A stretch of DNA of 64,000 nucleotides from Bacteroidota bacterium (GTDB lineage Bacteria; Bacteroidota; Ignavibacteria; UBA10030; UBA6906). The translations under genes were made by a program, and so were the position numbers. This document shows positions 52,275 through 61,053 of the stretch, one piece after another (within the stretch, counting starts at the first letter, position 1; each line of letters begins with the position of its first letter). Under the pieces are notes generated by a model. The model had not been told where the DNA came from. It did no database searches and worked only from the letters and a program-made list of their open reading frames with translations. The stretch is from NCBI GenBank assembly GCA_030835135.1, contig JAUQWO010000011.1, forward strand, positions 1 through 64,000. The letters are read 5' to 3'.

Positions 52275-54140
52275 ATGCAGGAATTCTTATCAGGGATCGA
52301 ACTGTTCCGTGATCTGCGCCCCGAAGAACTCGGGCAGGTCGCTGCAACATGCACCGCACGCTCTCTCGAGGCCGGCCACGTGCTGTTCGAGGAGAATGCC
52401 GCCCGCACGGGTCTGTTCCTGATCCGTGATGGCGAAGTGGAACTGTTCAAGCGGACGCCCTTCGGCGAGGAGAAACGGCTGGCCCATTTCCGGGCCGGTG
52501 ATTTCCTTGGCGAGGGCGTGCTGATGAATGAGGACCCGCACTCGACCTCCGCCCGCGCATTGATCCGTGCCGAGGTCCTCGTCCTCGATGCCGCCCGGTT
52601 GGGAGCGCTCCTGAGGACGCAACCTGCCATCGGCGTGAAGGTGCTGTCCCGCACCGCACGCGTGATCGTGCGCCGCATGCGTTCGACGACGGCCCGGGTG
52701 ATCGATGAGACGGCACAGTACGTCTCCGGCCGCACGCGGCGCGAGCACGACCTCCTCGGTGAACGGGATGTGCCGCATGAATACTATTACGGGGTCCAGA
52801 CGCTCCGTGCCCTCGAGAATTTTCCGATCTCCGGGGTGACGCTTGACCTGTATCCGGCATTGATCGAGGCGCTCGCATGGGTGAAGATGGCATCGGCCCG
52901 TGCCAACCAGGAACTGGGCCTGATCCCCACCCCGATCGCCGATGCCATCGTCCGGGCGTGCGAGGAGATCATCGACGGGAAATTGCACAACCAGTTCGTT
53001 GTGGATATGATCCAGGGTGGCGCGGGGACGTCGACCAATATGAACGCGAATGAGGTCATCGCCAACCGTGCACTCGAACTACTGGGTCACGAGAAGGGCG
53101 CGTACGACCACTGTCATCCGAACAATCATGTGAACTGCTCCCAGTCGACAAACGATGCGTATCCCACGTCGCTCAAGCTGGCGATCATCAGGAGTAATGA
53201 GAAGCTGATCGCCGTGCTCCAGCAACTCATCGCTTCGTTCCGGGCCAAAGCGGGGGAGTTCAGCGGGGTCATCAAGATGGGGCGGACCCAACTTCAGGAT
53301 GCCGTGCCGATGACCCTGGGGCAGGAGTTCGAGGCATACGCCGCGACACTGGCGGAGGAAGTGGAACGGCTCGAGCAGAATGCCCGGTTGTTCCTCGAGA
53401 TCAATCTCGGCGGTACGGCGATCGGCACAGGCATCAATGCGGCACCGGGCTATGCCCAGAAGGCCGTGGAATATCTGCGCGAGGCGACCGGACTGCCGTT
53501 CGTGCTGGCGCCCAATCTGGTGGAGGCGACCCAGGACACCGGCGCCTTCGTGATCTATTCTTCGGCGGTCAAGCGGCTTGCGGTGAAGCTGTCCAAGATC
53601 TGCAATGACCTCCGGCTGCTGTCCTCCGGACCGCGTGCGGGCATCAATGAGATCAATCTGCCCAGGATGCAGCCCGGGTCGTCGATCATGCCGGGGAAGG
53701 TGAACCCGGTGATCCCGGAAGTGGTGAACCAGATCGCGTTCAAGGTCATCGGGAACGATCTCACGGTGACGATGGCGGCGGAGGCGGGACAGCTGGAGCT
53801 GAACGTCATGGAGCCGGTGATCGCCGAGTGTATCTTCGAATCGATCGAGATGCTGAAGAACGGCATGGCAACGCTGAAGCACCGGTGCGTGGACGGGATC
53901 ACCGCCAACGTCCGCCACTGCCGGACCATGGTGGAACGGAGCATCGGCCTCGTCACCGCCCTCAACCCGGTGCTTGGCTACGAGACCTGCACCACGCTGG
54001 CCCGCATCGCGCTCGAGGAGGACCGGAGCGTGTATGACCTCGTCCTCGAACGCGGACTGTTGTCGAAGGAGGAACTGGATCGACTGCTCGATCCCGAGAC
54101 CATGCTTGCCCCCACCGTACGAAAGGGAGTGGACCGATGA
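52275..54140 (+). CDS. aspA: Aspartate ammonia-lyase with N-terminal cyclic-nucleotide-binding domain
   Basis: This 621-residue fusion has residues 1-130 as a cNMP-binding (Crp-like) domain: ELFRDLRPEELGQVAATC, GLFLIRDGEVELF and AHFRAGDFLGEGVLM. No helix-turn-helix follows. After a linker, residues about 155-615 are a full aspartase/fumarase-fold lyase: HEYYYGVQTLRALENFPIS, GAGTSTNMNANEV, SQSTNDAYPTSLKLA, and the signature GSSIMPGKVNP at 468-478. It should deaminate aspartate to fumarate and ammonia, possibly under nucleotide control. The phosphate-binding cassette residues of true cAMP binders (RTAxx) are not evident; the matching segment reads GEGVLMNEDPHSTSARA. It leads a tight operon of amino-acid genes. 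Confidence 0.93.
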   Translation: MQEFLSGIELFRDLRPEELGQVAATCTARSLEAGHVLFEENAARTGLFLIRDGEVELFKRTPFGEEKRLAHFRAGDFLGEGVLMNEDPHSTSARALIRAEVLVLDAARLGALLRTQPAIGVKVLSRTARVIVRRMRSTTARVIDETAQYVSGRTRREHDLLGERDVPHEYYYGVQTLRALENFPISGVTLDLYPALIEALAWVKMASARANQELGLIPTPIADAIVRACEEIIDGKLHNQFVVDMIQGGAGTSTNMNANEVIANRALELLGHEKGAYDHCHPNNHVNCSQSTNDAYPTSLKLAIIRSNEKLIAVLQQLIASFRAKAGEFSGVIKMGRTQLQDAVPMTLGQEFEAYAATLAEEVERLEQNARLFLEINLGGTAIGTGINAAPGYAQKAVEYLREATGLPFVLAPNLVEATQDTGAFVIYSSAVKRLAVKLSKICNDLRLLSSGPRAGINEINLPRMQPGSSIMPGKVNPVIPEVVNQIAFKVIGNDLTVTMAAEAGQLELNVMEPVIAECIFESIEMLKNGMATLKHRCVDGITANVRHCRTMVERSIGLVTALNPVLGYETCTTLARIALEEDRSVYDLVLERGLLSKEELDRLLDPETMLAPTVRKGVDR

Positions 54141-55630
54141 TGCGGACCATGCGGATCGCCATCCTGTTGCTTGCGGTTGCTTCCCTCCCCGGTACCGGCG
54201 GGCTCCATGCCGGCGATGTGCCGCGGGCCCCGATCGTGCAGCACGGGTACCAGCGGGTGACGACGCATGAGGAATTGCTGACGTACCTCGGTCAGCTCGA
54301 GGGGAAGGGCCCCATTACCCGTGTCGAGACGATCGGGACGACCACGCAGAGACGCACGATCCCCATGGTGGTGATCTCGAACGGACCGTCGGCCACGAAG
54401 CTCCGGGTGATGGTCTTCTGTTCCCAACATGGGAATGAGCCTTCCGGCAAGGAGGCGGCGTTGATCCTCCTCGAGCGGATCGCACGTGGTGAACTGGATC
54501 CACTGCTTGCGACGATCGACCTCTGGCTTGTGCCTTCGGCCAACCCGGATGGCAATGAACTCCAGCAACGCTGGAACGGGGCGGGGAAGGATCTCAACCG
54601 TGACCATCTGATCCTCATGCAGCCGGAGACGCGCGCCCTGCACGACGTCTATGACCGGATCCTGCCGGAGGCGACGCTGGACGTCCATGAATTCCAGACG
54701 TCGGGGAAGGCCTGGGAGGAGGCGGGATATTACCGGACGATGGATGAACAATGGGGAGCGCCCACCAACCCCAACGTGGGTATCTGGCTCCGCCGCTACG
54801 GTGTGGAAACGATGTTCCCTGCGATGAAGGCAGGATTGGAGGCCGACGGGTTCCGGTTCTACAATTATACCATCGTCGGGTCGCCCGCCGACACGATGCG
54901 GCACAGCACCACGAACGTCAATGATGGCCGGCAGAGTCTCGCCGGCCAGGGATCGTATTCGTTCATTCTGGAAGGGCGCAATGGAGCGACGTTCCATGAC
55001 GAGATCGGGCGGAGGACGAAGGGGCAGCTCTCTGCGCTGACGCACTACCTGGCGTTCGTGAGTGCTCACGCCGGCACGATCCGTGCGGCGGTCTCGGCAG
55101 CACGCGCTGCGATCCCGGCGGGTCGCGACTCGGTCGTCCTGCTGGCGGAATATCTCTTCTCCGGCGAGGCGATGCCGATGCCTGTGCGGACGATCGCCGG
55201 TGGGAAGGACTCGGTCATTCGCGTGTTGCACCGGAGCATGCCGACGCCGCTGGTGCGCACGGCGCGGCCCGCGGCGTATGTGATCCCCGCGGCGCAGCAT
55301 CTCCTCATCGACCTGATGCGCCGCCACCACGTTGCCATGCGCACCCTCACAGCGCCCACGGCGATGCGTGTGGAGGTGCAGACGGTGCAACGGTGGAAGA
55401 CACGGATCTTCGAAGAGGATCCCACGCTGTTCCCGGACATCGTGCGACATGAGACCGAAAGGACATTCGCCGCGGGTGATGTGCTGGTCCCGCTGGATCA
55501 GCTCAAAGCAATGCTCATCATGCTTGCCCTCGAACCGGCCTCGGTGTGGGGCGTCGTGCAGTACGACCCCTTCGCTCCGCTCCGTGTGGTGGGTGCCGAA
55601 TACCCGGTCTACCGGGTCCTGAACCAGTAG
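54137..55630 (+). CDS. Secreted M14-family zinc carboxypeptidase
   Basis: This 497-residue protein has a signal peptide (IAILLLAVASLPGTGGLHAG). Zinc ligands H98 and E101 are in QHGNEPSGKEAAL, and the third ligand is likely H in LDVHEFQTSG; PSANPDGNELQQRWNGAGKDLNRDH is typical of the family. It should trim C-terminal residues from peptides, or act on peptidoglycan stem peptides, in the periplasm or outside. The start overlaps the aspartase stop. The C-terminal 150 residues beyond the catalytic domain are unassigned. Confidence 0.88.
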   Translation: MMRTMRIAILLLAVASLPGTGGLHAGDVPRAPIVQHGYQRVTTHEELLTYLGQLEGKGPITRVETIGTTTQRRTIPMVVISNGPSATKLRVMVFCSQHGNEPSGKEAALILLERIARGELDPLLATIDLWLVPSANPDGNELQQRWNGAGKDLNRDHLILMQPETRALHDVYDRILPEATLDVHEFQTSGKAWEEAGYYRTMDEQWGAPTNPNVGIWLRRYGVETMFPAMKAGLEADGFRFYNYTIVGSPADTMRHSTTNVNDGRQSLAGQGSYSFILEGRNGATFHDEIGRRTKGQLSALTHYLAFVSAHAGTIRAAVSAARAAIPAGRDSVVLLAEYLFSGEAMPMPVRTIAGGKDSVIRVLHRSMPTPLVRTARPAAYVIPAAQHLLIDLMRRHHVAMRTLTAPTAMRVEVQTVQRWKTRIFEEDPTLFPDIVRHETERTFAAGDVLVPLDQLKAMLIMLALEPASVWGVVQYDPFAPLRVVGAEYPVYRVLNQ

Positions 55631-55652
55631 CACAATGACCGTCGGAGTGCCA

Positions 55653-56864
55653 ATGCGTGTTCGTCTTGCTTTCTTGTGCGCGGCGATGATCTGCGCCACC
55701 ATCGCCACTGCGTGTACGTCCGCGATCGTGTCGGGGCGGGTGACCCGCGATGGGCGTCCCCTCCTTTGGAAACAGCGCGACACCGGCGTCATGGAGAACA
55801 AGCTGGTGTATGATACCGGCGGCACATACCGGTATCTCGGTGTCCACGATCTGACCGATGTGAACAATGAAGAGTGCTTCATGGGGAGCAATGAGGCGGG
55901 CTTCAGCATCATCAACACGGCTTCCTACAATCTCCGCTACGCGGCGTATAGCGGACCGATGGATGAGGAAGGAAAGGTGATGCGTGAGGCGCTGGCGACG
56001 TGCAGGACGCTTGCGGATTTCGAGCGGCTCCTTCAGCGGACGGCAGGCAAGCGCGGCGTGGAAGCGAATTTTGGCGTGATCGATGCATCCGGAGGCGCGG
56101 CATACTATGAAACGGACCCCTGGGCGTATGTGAAGTACGATGTGAATGACCCCGGCGTCGCTCCCCAGGGGTATCTCCTCCGCACCAATTTCTCGATGTC
56201 CGGCCCGGTGGAGAAAGGTCAGGGGTACATCCGGTACGAGGCGGCCTCCGCGTTGTTCTCCTGGGCGCGGCTGGGCAGCGGGATCGGGGTGGAGATGATC
56301 CTGCTGGACGGCACGTGCGATCTGAAGCATGCACTCGTCGGGACCGATCTCACCCGTGATCCGCTTCCGGCGAATGAAGAGACGCGCTCGATCGTGAACT
56401 TCACCGACTTCATTCCGCGCTATACCTCGGTAGGATCGATGATCATCCAGGGGGTGCGTCAGGGCGAGGATGCCGCTGCCACGACGCTTTGGACCGTGCT
56501 GGGATCGCCGCTCACGACGCCGGTGATCCCGCTCTGGGTGGCGCATGCGGAACGTATTCCCGCGATGATGTTCTCGCGCGCTTCCATGCCCGCGGCGCTG
56601 AACGCGCGATCGCTGGCGCTGAAGGACCGTCTCTTTCCGATGAAGACCACCGAAGGGCGTGGGTACCTCGATCTGGCCCGCGTGATGAACCGTGCCGGCA
56701 CCGGTACCGTGCAGCGCCTGCGCCCGGTGGACCGCGAGATCATGCGGCGGACGGCGGAGATCCCGGTCACCGCCACCGGACTTCGGACCGCGGGCGATGT
56801 GGAAGCGCTCTACAGGTCCGTCGGTCAGGTGATCCAGGAGTACTATGCTTCGTATGGATTATGA
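55653..56864 (+). CDS. Secreted Ntn-hydrolase (C45/C69-like amidohydrolase or peptidase)
   Basis: This 403-residue protein has a signal peptide whose cleavage after A20 would expose C21 as the N-terminal nucleophile: ATACTSAIVSGRVTRDG. The following PLLWKQRDTG and FMGSNEAGFSIINTASYN fit the C45/linear-amide hydrolase pattern (GxNExGL). It may hydrolyse amide or peptide bonds in exported substrates. The ATG at 55653 has ggag 5 nt upstream; an ATG at 55635 lacks one. It lies between a carboxypeptidase and a racemase, consistent with peptide processing. Confidence 0.8.
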   Translation: MRVRLAFLCAAMICATIATACTSAIVSGRVTRDGRPLLWKQRDTGVMENKLVYDTGGTYRYLGVHDLTDVNNEECFMGSNEAGFSIINTASYNLRYAAYSGPMDEEGKVMREALATCRTLADFERLLQRTAGKRGVEANFGVIDASGGAAYYETDPWAYVKYDVNDPGVAPQGYLLRTNFSMSGPVEKGQGYIRYEAASALFSWARLGSGIGVEMILLDGTCDLKHALVGTDLTRDPLPANEETRSIVNFTDFIPRYTSVGSMIIQGVRQGEDAAATTLWTVLGSPLTTPVIPLWVAHAERIPAMMFSRASMPAALNARSLALKDRLFPMKTTEGRGYLDLARVMNRAGTGTVQRLRPVDREIMRRTAEIPVTATGLRTAGDVEALYRSVGQVIQEYYASYGL

Positions 56865-57888
56865 CGTGAAACGACCTTTCTCCGTACTTCTTGTGACGAT
56901 ACTTATGGTCCATGCCGCTCATGCAGGGATGCCTGCAGCCGATACGGTCGACGCGCGCATTGCGCACGTGGTGCAGCGCGATTCCATTACGGTGCTGGTG
57001 ACGGACTCCGGGCTCGGGGGACTTGCCGTTGCGGCAGACCTCGATGCGCGCGTCCGGACCTCCGGTGTGTACCGGAAGGTCCGCATCATTTTCGCGAACG
57101 CCCTGCCCGAGTCGAACCGGGGCTACAACAGGATGAAGACCACGCAGCAGAAGGTGCGGGTCTTCAACGACGCGCTCGCCGGCATGGCACACGCCTATGC
57201 CCCTGATGTCATTCTCGTGGCATGCAACACGCTCTCCGTTCTCATTCCGCAGACCGCGTTCGCTGCCGCGTCGCCGATCCCCGTCCTGGGGATCGTGGGG
57301 ACCGGCGTGGACATGCTCTACGACAAGCTGGCTGCCGCGCCCGGTTCCGCGGCGATCATCTTCGGGACGGAGACCACCATCGGTGCCGGGACGCACCGGC
57401 GCATGCTGATGGAGCGGGGCATCGATCCCGCCCGCATCGTGACGCGGACATGTCCGAACCTTGCCGGCGCGATCGAGACCGATGCGTCGGGGAGCGCCGT
57501 CGCCGCCGCGGTCGATGGATTTGCTGCCCTGGCGGCAGCGGAGCTTCACGCCGGCCCCGGGAAGGTCTTTGCAGGTCTGTGCTGCACCCACTATGGGTAT
57601 GCGGCCGCGCGATTCCGTGAGGCCCTTGCGGCGCACGGTGTCGCGAGCGTCGAGATCGTCGATCCGAATACACGGATGAATGAAGTCCTGTTTCCTCCCG
57701 AACACCCGCGTGTGACCGACCGGCCGGTGTGCACGGTCGAAGTCGTTTCACGGGCGGTCATCTCCCCGGAAGAGCAGGCGTCCATCGGCGGACTGGTGGA
57801 GGGCGTGTCGCCGGCCACCGCGATCGCTCTGCGTACCTATCTTCTGCAGCGGGACCTGTTCCCGTTCAACCCGGACGCCACGGAGTAG
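56845..57888 (+). CDS. Glutamate/aspartate racemase-family protein with N-terminal export signal
   Basis: This 347-residue protein has the MurI fold. The start motif is VTDSGLGGLAV, the first catalytic cysteine is C127 in VACNTLS and the second is C247 in CCTHYGY. Unlike ordinary MurI (about 265 residues, cytoplasmic), it has an N-terminal signal-like segment (KRPFSVLLVTILMVHAAHAG), so it is probably periplasmic. The most upstream ATG (56845) overlaps the preceding gene by 20 nt; an ATG at 56854 would place the signal better. With neighbours for peptide cleavage and aspartate deamination, it may interconvert D- and L-acidic amino acids from peptides or cell wall. Confidence 0.85.
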   Translation: MLRMDYDVKRPFSVLLVTILMVHAAHAGMPAADTVDARIAHVVQRDSITVLVTDSGLGGLAVAADLDARVRTSGVYRKVRIIFANALPESNRGYNRMKTTQQKVRVFNDALAGMAHAYAPDVILVACNTLSVLIPQTAFAAASPIPVLGIVGTGVDMLYDKLAAAPGSAAIIFGTETTIGAGTHRRMLMERGIDPARIVTRTCPNLAGAIETDASGSAVAAAVDGFAALAAAELHAGPGKVFAGLCCTHYGYAAARFREALAAHGVASVEIVDPNTRMNEVLFPPEHPRVTDRPVCTVEVVSRAVISPEEQASIGGLVEGVSPATAIALRTYLLQRDLFPFNPDATE

Positions 57889-57893
57889 ACCTG

Positions 57894-58634
57894 ATGCGCT
57901 GGAAATTCTGTCTTCCTTCCGCCGCGTCCAGCGGCTCTGATCGATTGGCGATGGAAGATCTGTACCTGGTGCCTGAAGACGGCAGCAGTGCCGGACGTTC
58001 GTATTGGGTCACGGTCGAGGCGTTGCAGTCGTTCACCGGCGGCACCCGCGAGGAAAAGCTCGCACGGCTTGCCGGGAAGGAGTTCGACATCTCCGATACG
58101 ATGGACATGCTCGTGCACCAGGAGGACTTCAACAGGGTCGAGTTGCTCGCGTGGACACGGATCTTCATCCAGCACCGGCTTGGCGACCCGCATCCGGAAC
58201 TGATCGAGGCAGAGGGGGATGAAGTGGCGCGGTGCACGCCGGTGATCCGCGAGAACGACCCCGGCATGCACGCGGGCCGGCCTGCCCGGCTCCTCTTCAT
58301 CCATCATCGCCCCGGGCCCCCGATACCGTTTCCCGAAACGACGCTGGCCGGCATGGCCGGTTTCGAGATCGGTACGCTCTGTCTGGAGGACCTCCAGACA
58401 TCGGATCTTCCCGCCGACCGTATCATCCAGGCCGATCTGATCTTCGTGATGGACAAGAAGACGCGTCATGTGTTGCAGCGTCGTTGCCGGGCGCTCGGGA
58501 TGCAACGCCGGATCGTCTGTCTGTATCTGCCCGAACGCCATGATATCCGGGACCCCTCGTACCAGGCCCTGTTCCACGAGCGGGTGCGCGTGTATCTCGA
58601 ACGATTCGGGTGGGCCGGGAGCGGCCGTGAGTGA
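57894..58634 (+). CDS. Protein with degenerate LMW tyrosine-phosphatase-like C-terminal domain
   Basis: This 246-residue cytoplasmic protein has an N-terminal about 120 residues I do not recognise (WKFCLPSAASSGSDRLAMED, FTGGTREEKLARLAGKEFD). Residues 132-240 resemble the low-molecular-weight protein tyrosine phosphatase family: ARLLFIHHRPGPP at the P-loop position, ADLIFVMDKKTRHVLQRR, and ERHDIRDPSYQALF at the place of the DIPD/DP acid loop. The catalytic cysteine of the CxxxxxR loop is missing (H in its place), so activity is unlikely. It lies 5 nt after the racemase gene and overlaps the transporter gene by 8 nt. Confidence 0.65.
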   Translation: MRWKFCLPSAASSGSDRLAMEDLYLVPEDGSSAGRSYWVTVEALQSFTGGTREEKLARLAGKEFDISDTMDMLVHQEDFNRVELLAWTRIFIQHRLGDPHPELIEAEGDEVARCTPVIRENDPGMHAGRPARLLFIHHRPGPPIPFPETTLAGMAGFEIGTLCLEDLQTSDLPADRIIQADLIFVMDKKTRHVLQRRCRALGMQRRIVCLYLPERHDIRDPSYQALFHERVRVYLERFGWAGSGRE

Positions 58635-59526
58635 CATGCCATTCCTGGGAGAGATCGCCGGCCTGCTGACGGCCGTGTGCTGGTCGGGAAGCTCGCTCGT
58701 GTTCTCCGCGGCGACCCGCCGGCTGGGCACGGTGCTTGTCAATATCGCGCGCCTCGTGTTCGCGCTCGTCTTCCTTACGGTCATCATCCTTGCCGCCGGC
58801 CTCTCCATGCGGGTCTCCTCCACGCAGCTGATGTACTTTGCCATCAGCGGCGTCATCGGACTGGCGCTCGGCGATTCGTTCCTCTTCAGCTCGTATCTGC
58901 ACATCGGCCCGCGCCTGAGCATGCTGGTGATGTCCACGGCGCCCGCGATCTCGGCGCTCTGTGCATGGTTCATCCTGGGCGAGCATCTGTCCCTGCTGGG
59001 TATCACAGGGATCATCATCACGCTGAGTGGGGTTGGTCTGGTAGTGTACGCACCTGGCGCGGGTGGCAGGTTGGGGGGAGGTGAGCTGGCTCTGGGACTC
59101 GTGTCTGCCGGCGTTGCCGCAGTCAGCCAGGGCGTGGGGCTGACGTTCGCCAAGCTTGCATTCATGGAGGGGGCGGTGGATGGTTTTGTGGCCGCCGCGC
59201 TGCGGGTCGCTTCGTCGCTTGTCGTCATGCTCCCCGTCGTTCTTCTGTTCCGCCGCATGCCGGATCCTGTGAAGGCATTCCGCGGCGATGCCAGAGGATT
59301 CAGGCTGACCGTGCTCGGTTCCGTGTTCGGCCCCTTCCTCGGGATCACGCTGAGTCTGATCGCCGTGCAACACACGAAGGTCGGCATCGCTGCAACACTG
59401 ATCGCAACGGTCCCGATCATCATGCTGCCGATGGTGCATTTCATCTACCGGGAACACCTGACCACACGGTCGATCCTGGGGGCCTGCATCGCGGTCGCGG
59501 GTGTTGCTGTGCTCTTTCTCCATTGA
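58627..59526 (+). CDS. EamA/DMT-family transporter
   Basis: This protein of about 299 residues has ten predicted helices in two EamA repeats: FLGEIAGLLTAVCWSGSSLVFS... and LALGLVSAGVAAVSQGVGLTFAKLA. Family members export or import amino acids and related metabolites. The likely start is the GTG at 58627, which has cggga(g) 5 nt upstream and overlaps the previous gene; an ATG at 58636 is an alternative. Position between amino-acid enzymes suggests an amino-acid or metabolite substrate. Confidence 0.88.
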   Translation: MSDMPFLGEIAGLLTAVCWSGSSLVFSAATRRLGTVLVNIARLVFALVFLTVIILAAGLSMRVSSTQLMYFAISGVIGLALGDSFLFSSYLHIGPRLSMLVMSTAPAISALCAWFILGEHLSLLGITGIIITLSGVGLVVYAPGAGGRLGGGELALGLVSAGVAAVSQGVGLTFAKLAFMEGAVDGFVAAALRVASSLVVMLPVVLLFRRMPDPVKAFRGDARGFRLTVLGSVFGPFLGITLSLIAVQHTKVGIAATLIATVPIIMLPMVHFIYREHLTTRSILGACIAVAGVAVLFLH

Positions 59527-59544
59527 CCGGAAGGGAACCTGTGT

Positions 59545-60675
59545 ATGCGGTGGCCAGTCACACTCGTGTGCCGTGATACCGGCGAGGCGTATGATGCTGC
59601 GGAGCCACGGTGGCGATCCGAGAGCGGTGGCCTGCTCGAGGTCGAGGCCACGGGGTCCCTCGATGTCCACGCGATCGCCGAGCGCCCCCCGACCCTCTGG
59701 CGGTACCGCGAAGCTCTCCCGCTTGCGGACGGGGTGACCCCGGTGAGTCTTGGCGAAAGTGTGACGCCTCTCGTCCGGATCTCCATCGGCGGCATCCCTG
59801 TCCTCGTGAAGCAGGACCATCTGTTCCCCAGCGGATCGTTCAAGGACCGGGGCGCGGCGGTGATGATCAGCCGGTTGCGCCATCTGGGGATCGGCCACGT
59901 CGTTGAAGACTCGTCGGGCAATGCAGGATGCGCGGTCGCGGCCTATTGCGCACGCGCAGGCATCGGGTGTGATATCTATGTCCCGCGGTCAACATCCCCC
60001 GCCAAACTCACACAGCTCGAATACTATGGCGCCCACATCCATCGGGTGGAGGGAACACGTGAGGACGTGGCGCATGCGGCCCGGGAAGCAGCGCGGTCAT
60101 CGTACTACGCAAGCCATGTGTGGGATCCATTCTTCGTTCACGGCACGAAGACCTTTGCGTACGAAGTTGCGGAGCAACTTGGCTGGCGGGCGCCGGACGC
60201 CGTTGTGGTCCCCGTCGGCAATGGGACCCTGCTCCTCGGTGCGTTCATCGGATTCGCGGAACTCAAGGCCATGCGGATCATTGACCGGATGCCACAATTG
60301 ATCGGGGTTCAGGCATCGGCGTGCGCGCCGCTGGAGGGTGCATGGCGGGCGGGAGGGAGTGACCTGCCATCGGTTGCATCGGTGCCGTCTCTTGCAGATG
60401 GTATCGCGGTCAGGGAACCCGCACGCTGGCGCTCTATTATAGAGGCGGTGCGCTGGTCAGGCGGAGGGATCCTGCAGGTGTCCGAGGGGGCGATCCGGTC
60501 TGCATTGCTCGAGTTGGGCAGGATGGGATTCTTCGTCGAACCGACCGCTGCCGTGGCGATCGCCGGCGCCCGGGAACTTTTGCGCCGCCCGGGGGAGAGG
60601 GAAACGGTAGTCAGTGTCTTCACCGGGACCGGACTCAAGGCGGGGCATGTGCTGGATGAGGTTCTTCATTCCTGA
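59545..60675 (+). CDS. Threonine synthase-like PLP enzyme
   Basis: This 376-residue fold-type-II PLP enzyme has the PLP lysine in PSGSFKDRGAAVMIS, the substrate loop EDSSGNAGCAVAAYCARAG and the phosphate loop VPVGNGTLLLGA. This layout matches threonine synthase and related beta/gamma-eliminating lyases, with an N-terminal LVCRDTGEAYD that may be a degenerate zinc-finger-like start of the threonine synthase family. No other threonine-pathway gene is near. It ends the amino-acid operon. A threonine/serine or diaminopropionate-type lyase is an alternative. Confidence 0.82.
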   Translation: MRWPVTLVCRDTGEAYDAAEPRWRSESGGLLEVEATGSLDVHAIAERPPTLWRYREALPLADGVTPVSLGESVTPLVRISIGGIPVLVKQDHLFPSGSFKDRGAAVMISRLRHLGIGHVVEDSSGNAGCAVAAYCARAGIGCDIYVPRSTSPAKLTQLEYYGAHIHRVEGTREDVAHAAREAARSSYYASHVWDPFFVHGTKTFAYEVAEQLGWRAPDAVVVPVGNGTLLLGAFIGFAELKAMRIIDRMPQLIGVQASACAPLEGAWRAGGSDLPSVASVPSLADGIAVREPARWRSIIEAVRWSGGGILQVSEGAIRSALLELGRMGFFVEPTAAVAIAGARELLRRPGERETVVSVFTGTGLKAGHVLDEVLHS

Positions 60676-61053
60676 GCCGATCCGGAGCGCTTGTCAGTAC
60701 AGACTTCGTGTGCGCTGGCTCACATCCTTTTACCGGAAAGCCCGTATATTGGGGACAAACGTGGGTAGGATGTCCGTTACTCATATGGCACGCCATTGGT
60801 CTCCTTGACTGGCAGGGGTGTTCTTTGTATCTTGACATGCAGTTTCCGCAATTTTCCGCTGTATATCTGTTTGCGCCCAATCAAAGGCCGACGATGGAAC
60901 GTCCGTGCCCGGGGGGGACTCAGCTCATAGACCAGGTCATGAGGAACTACTCCTCGGGCTTCGCTTTTTTCAGTGCCTTCGAAGGATCCTGATGCACACG
61001 CCGTGCCGTATGTGCAGTGACGATAGCTGTCGTGTTTCATCCGAGAGTGAGAT
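60676..61053 (+). other. Intergenic region and long leader before the repeat protein
   Basis: These 378 bases hold a promoter (60805-60833) and a leader of about 215 nt. A small hairpin GAGGA/TCCTC (60941-60955) is followed 10 nt later by six T. A 94-codon open frame at 60708-60992 has no family resemblance and crosses the promoter, so I do not call it a gene. No riboswitch class is recognised. Confidence 0.5.
60805..60833 (+). promoter_or_regulatory. Sigma-70-type promoter upstream of the repeat protein
   Basis: TTGACT (60805-60810) and TATCTT (60828-60833) are separated by 17 nt. It would give a 5' leader of about 215 nt before the ATG at 61054. Confidence 0.6.

Noticed and set aside
53978-55918. 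A 646-codon minus-strand frame opposite the aspartase end, carboxypeptidase and hydrolase genes
   Set aside because: It is antisense to three well-supported genes and composed of His/Arg-rich shadow sequence.
60787-60799. TGGCACG-CCA-TTGG considered as a second sigma-54 promoter
   Set aside because: The gap between the two elements is one base too short and the -12 element reads TTGG, while a good sigma-70 promoter lies right beside it.
60900-60985. Structured leader considered as a riboswitch
   Set aside because: I could not match its conserved bases to any riboswitch class I know, and only a short GAGGA/TCCTC stem is clear.
60708-60992. A 94-codon open frame in the region before the repeat protein
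   Set aside because: It spans the likely promoter at 60805-60833, has no ribosome site and no family resemblance.
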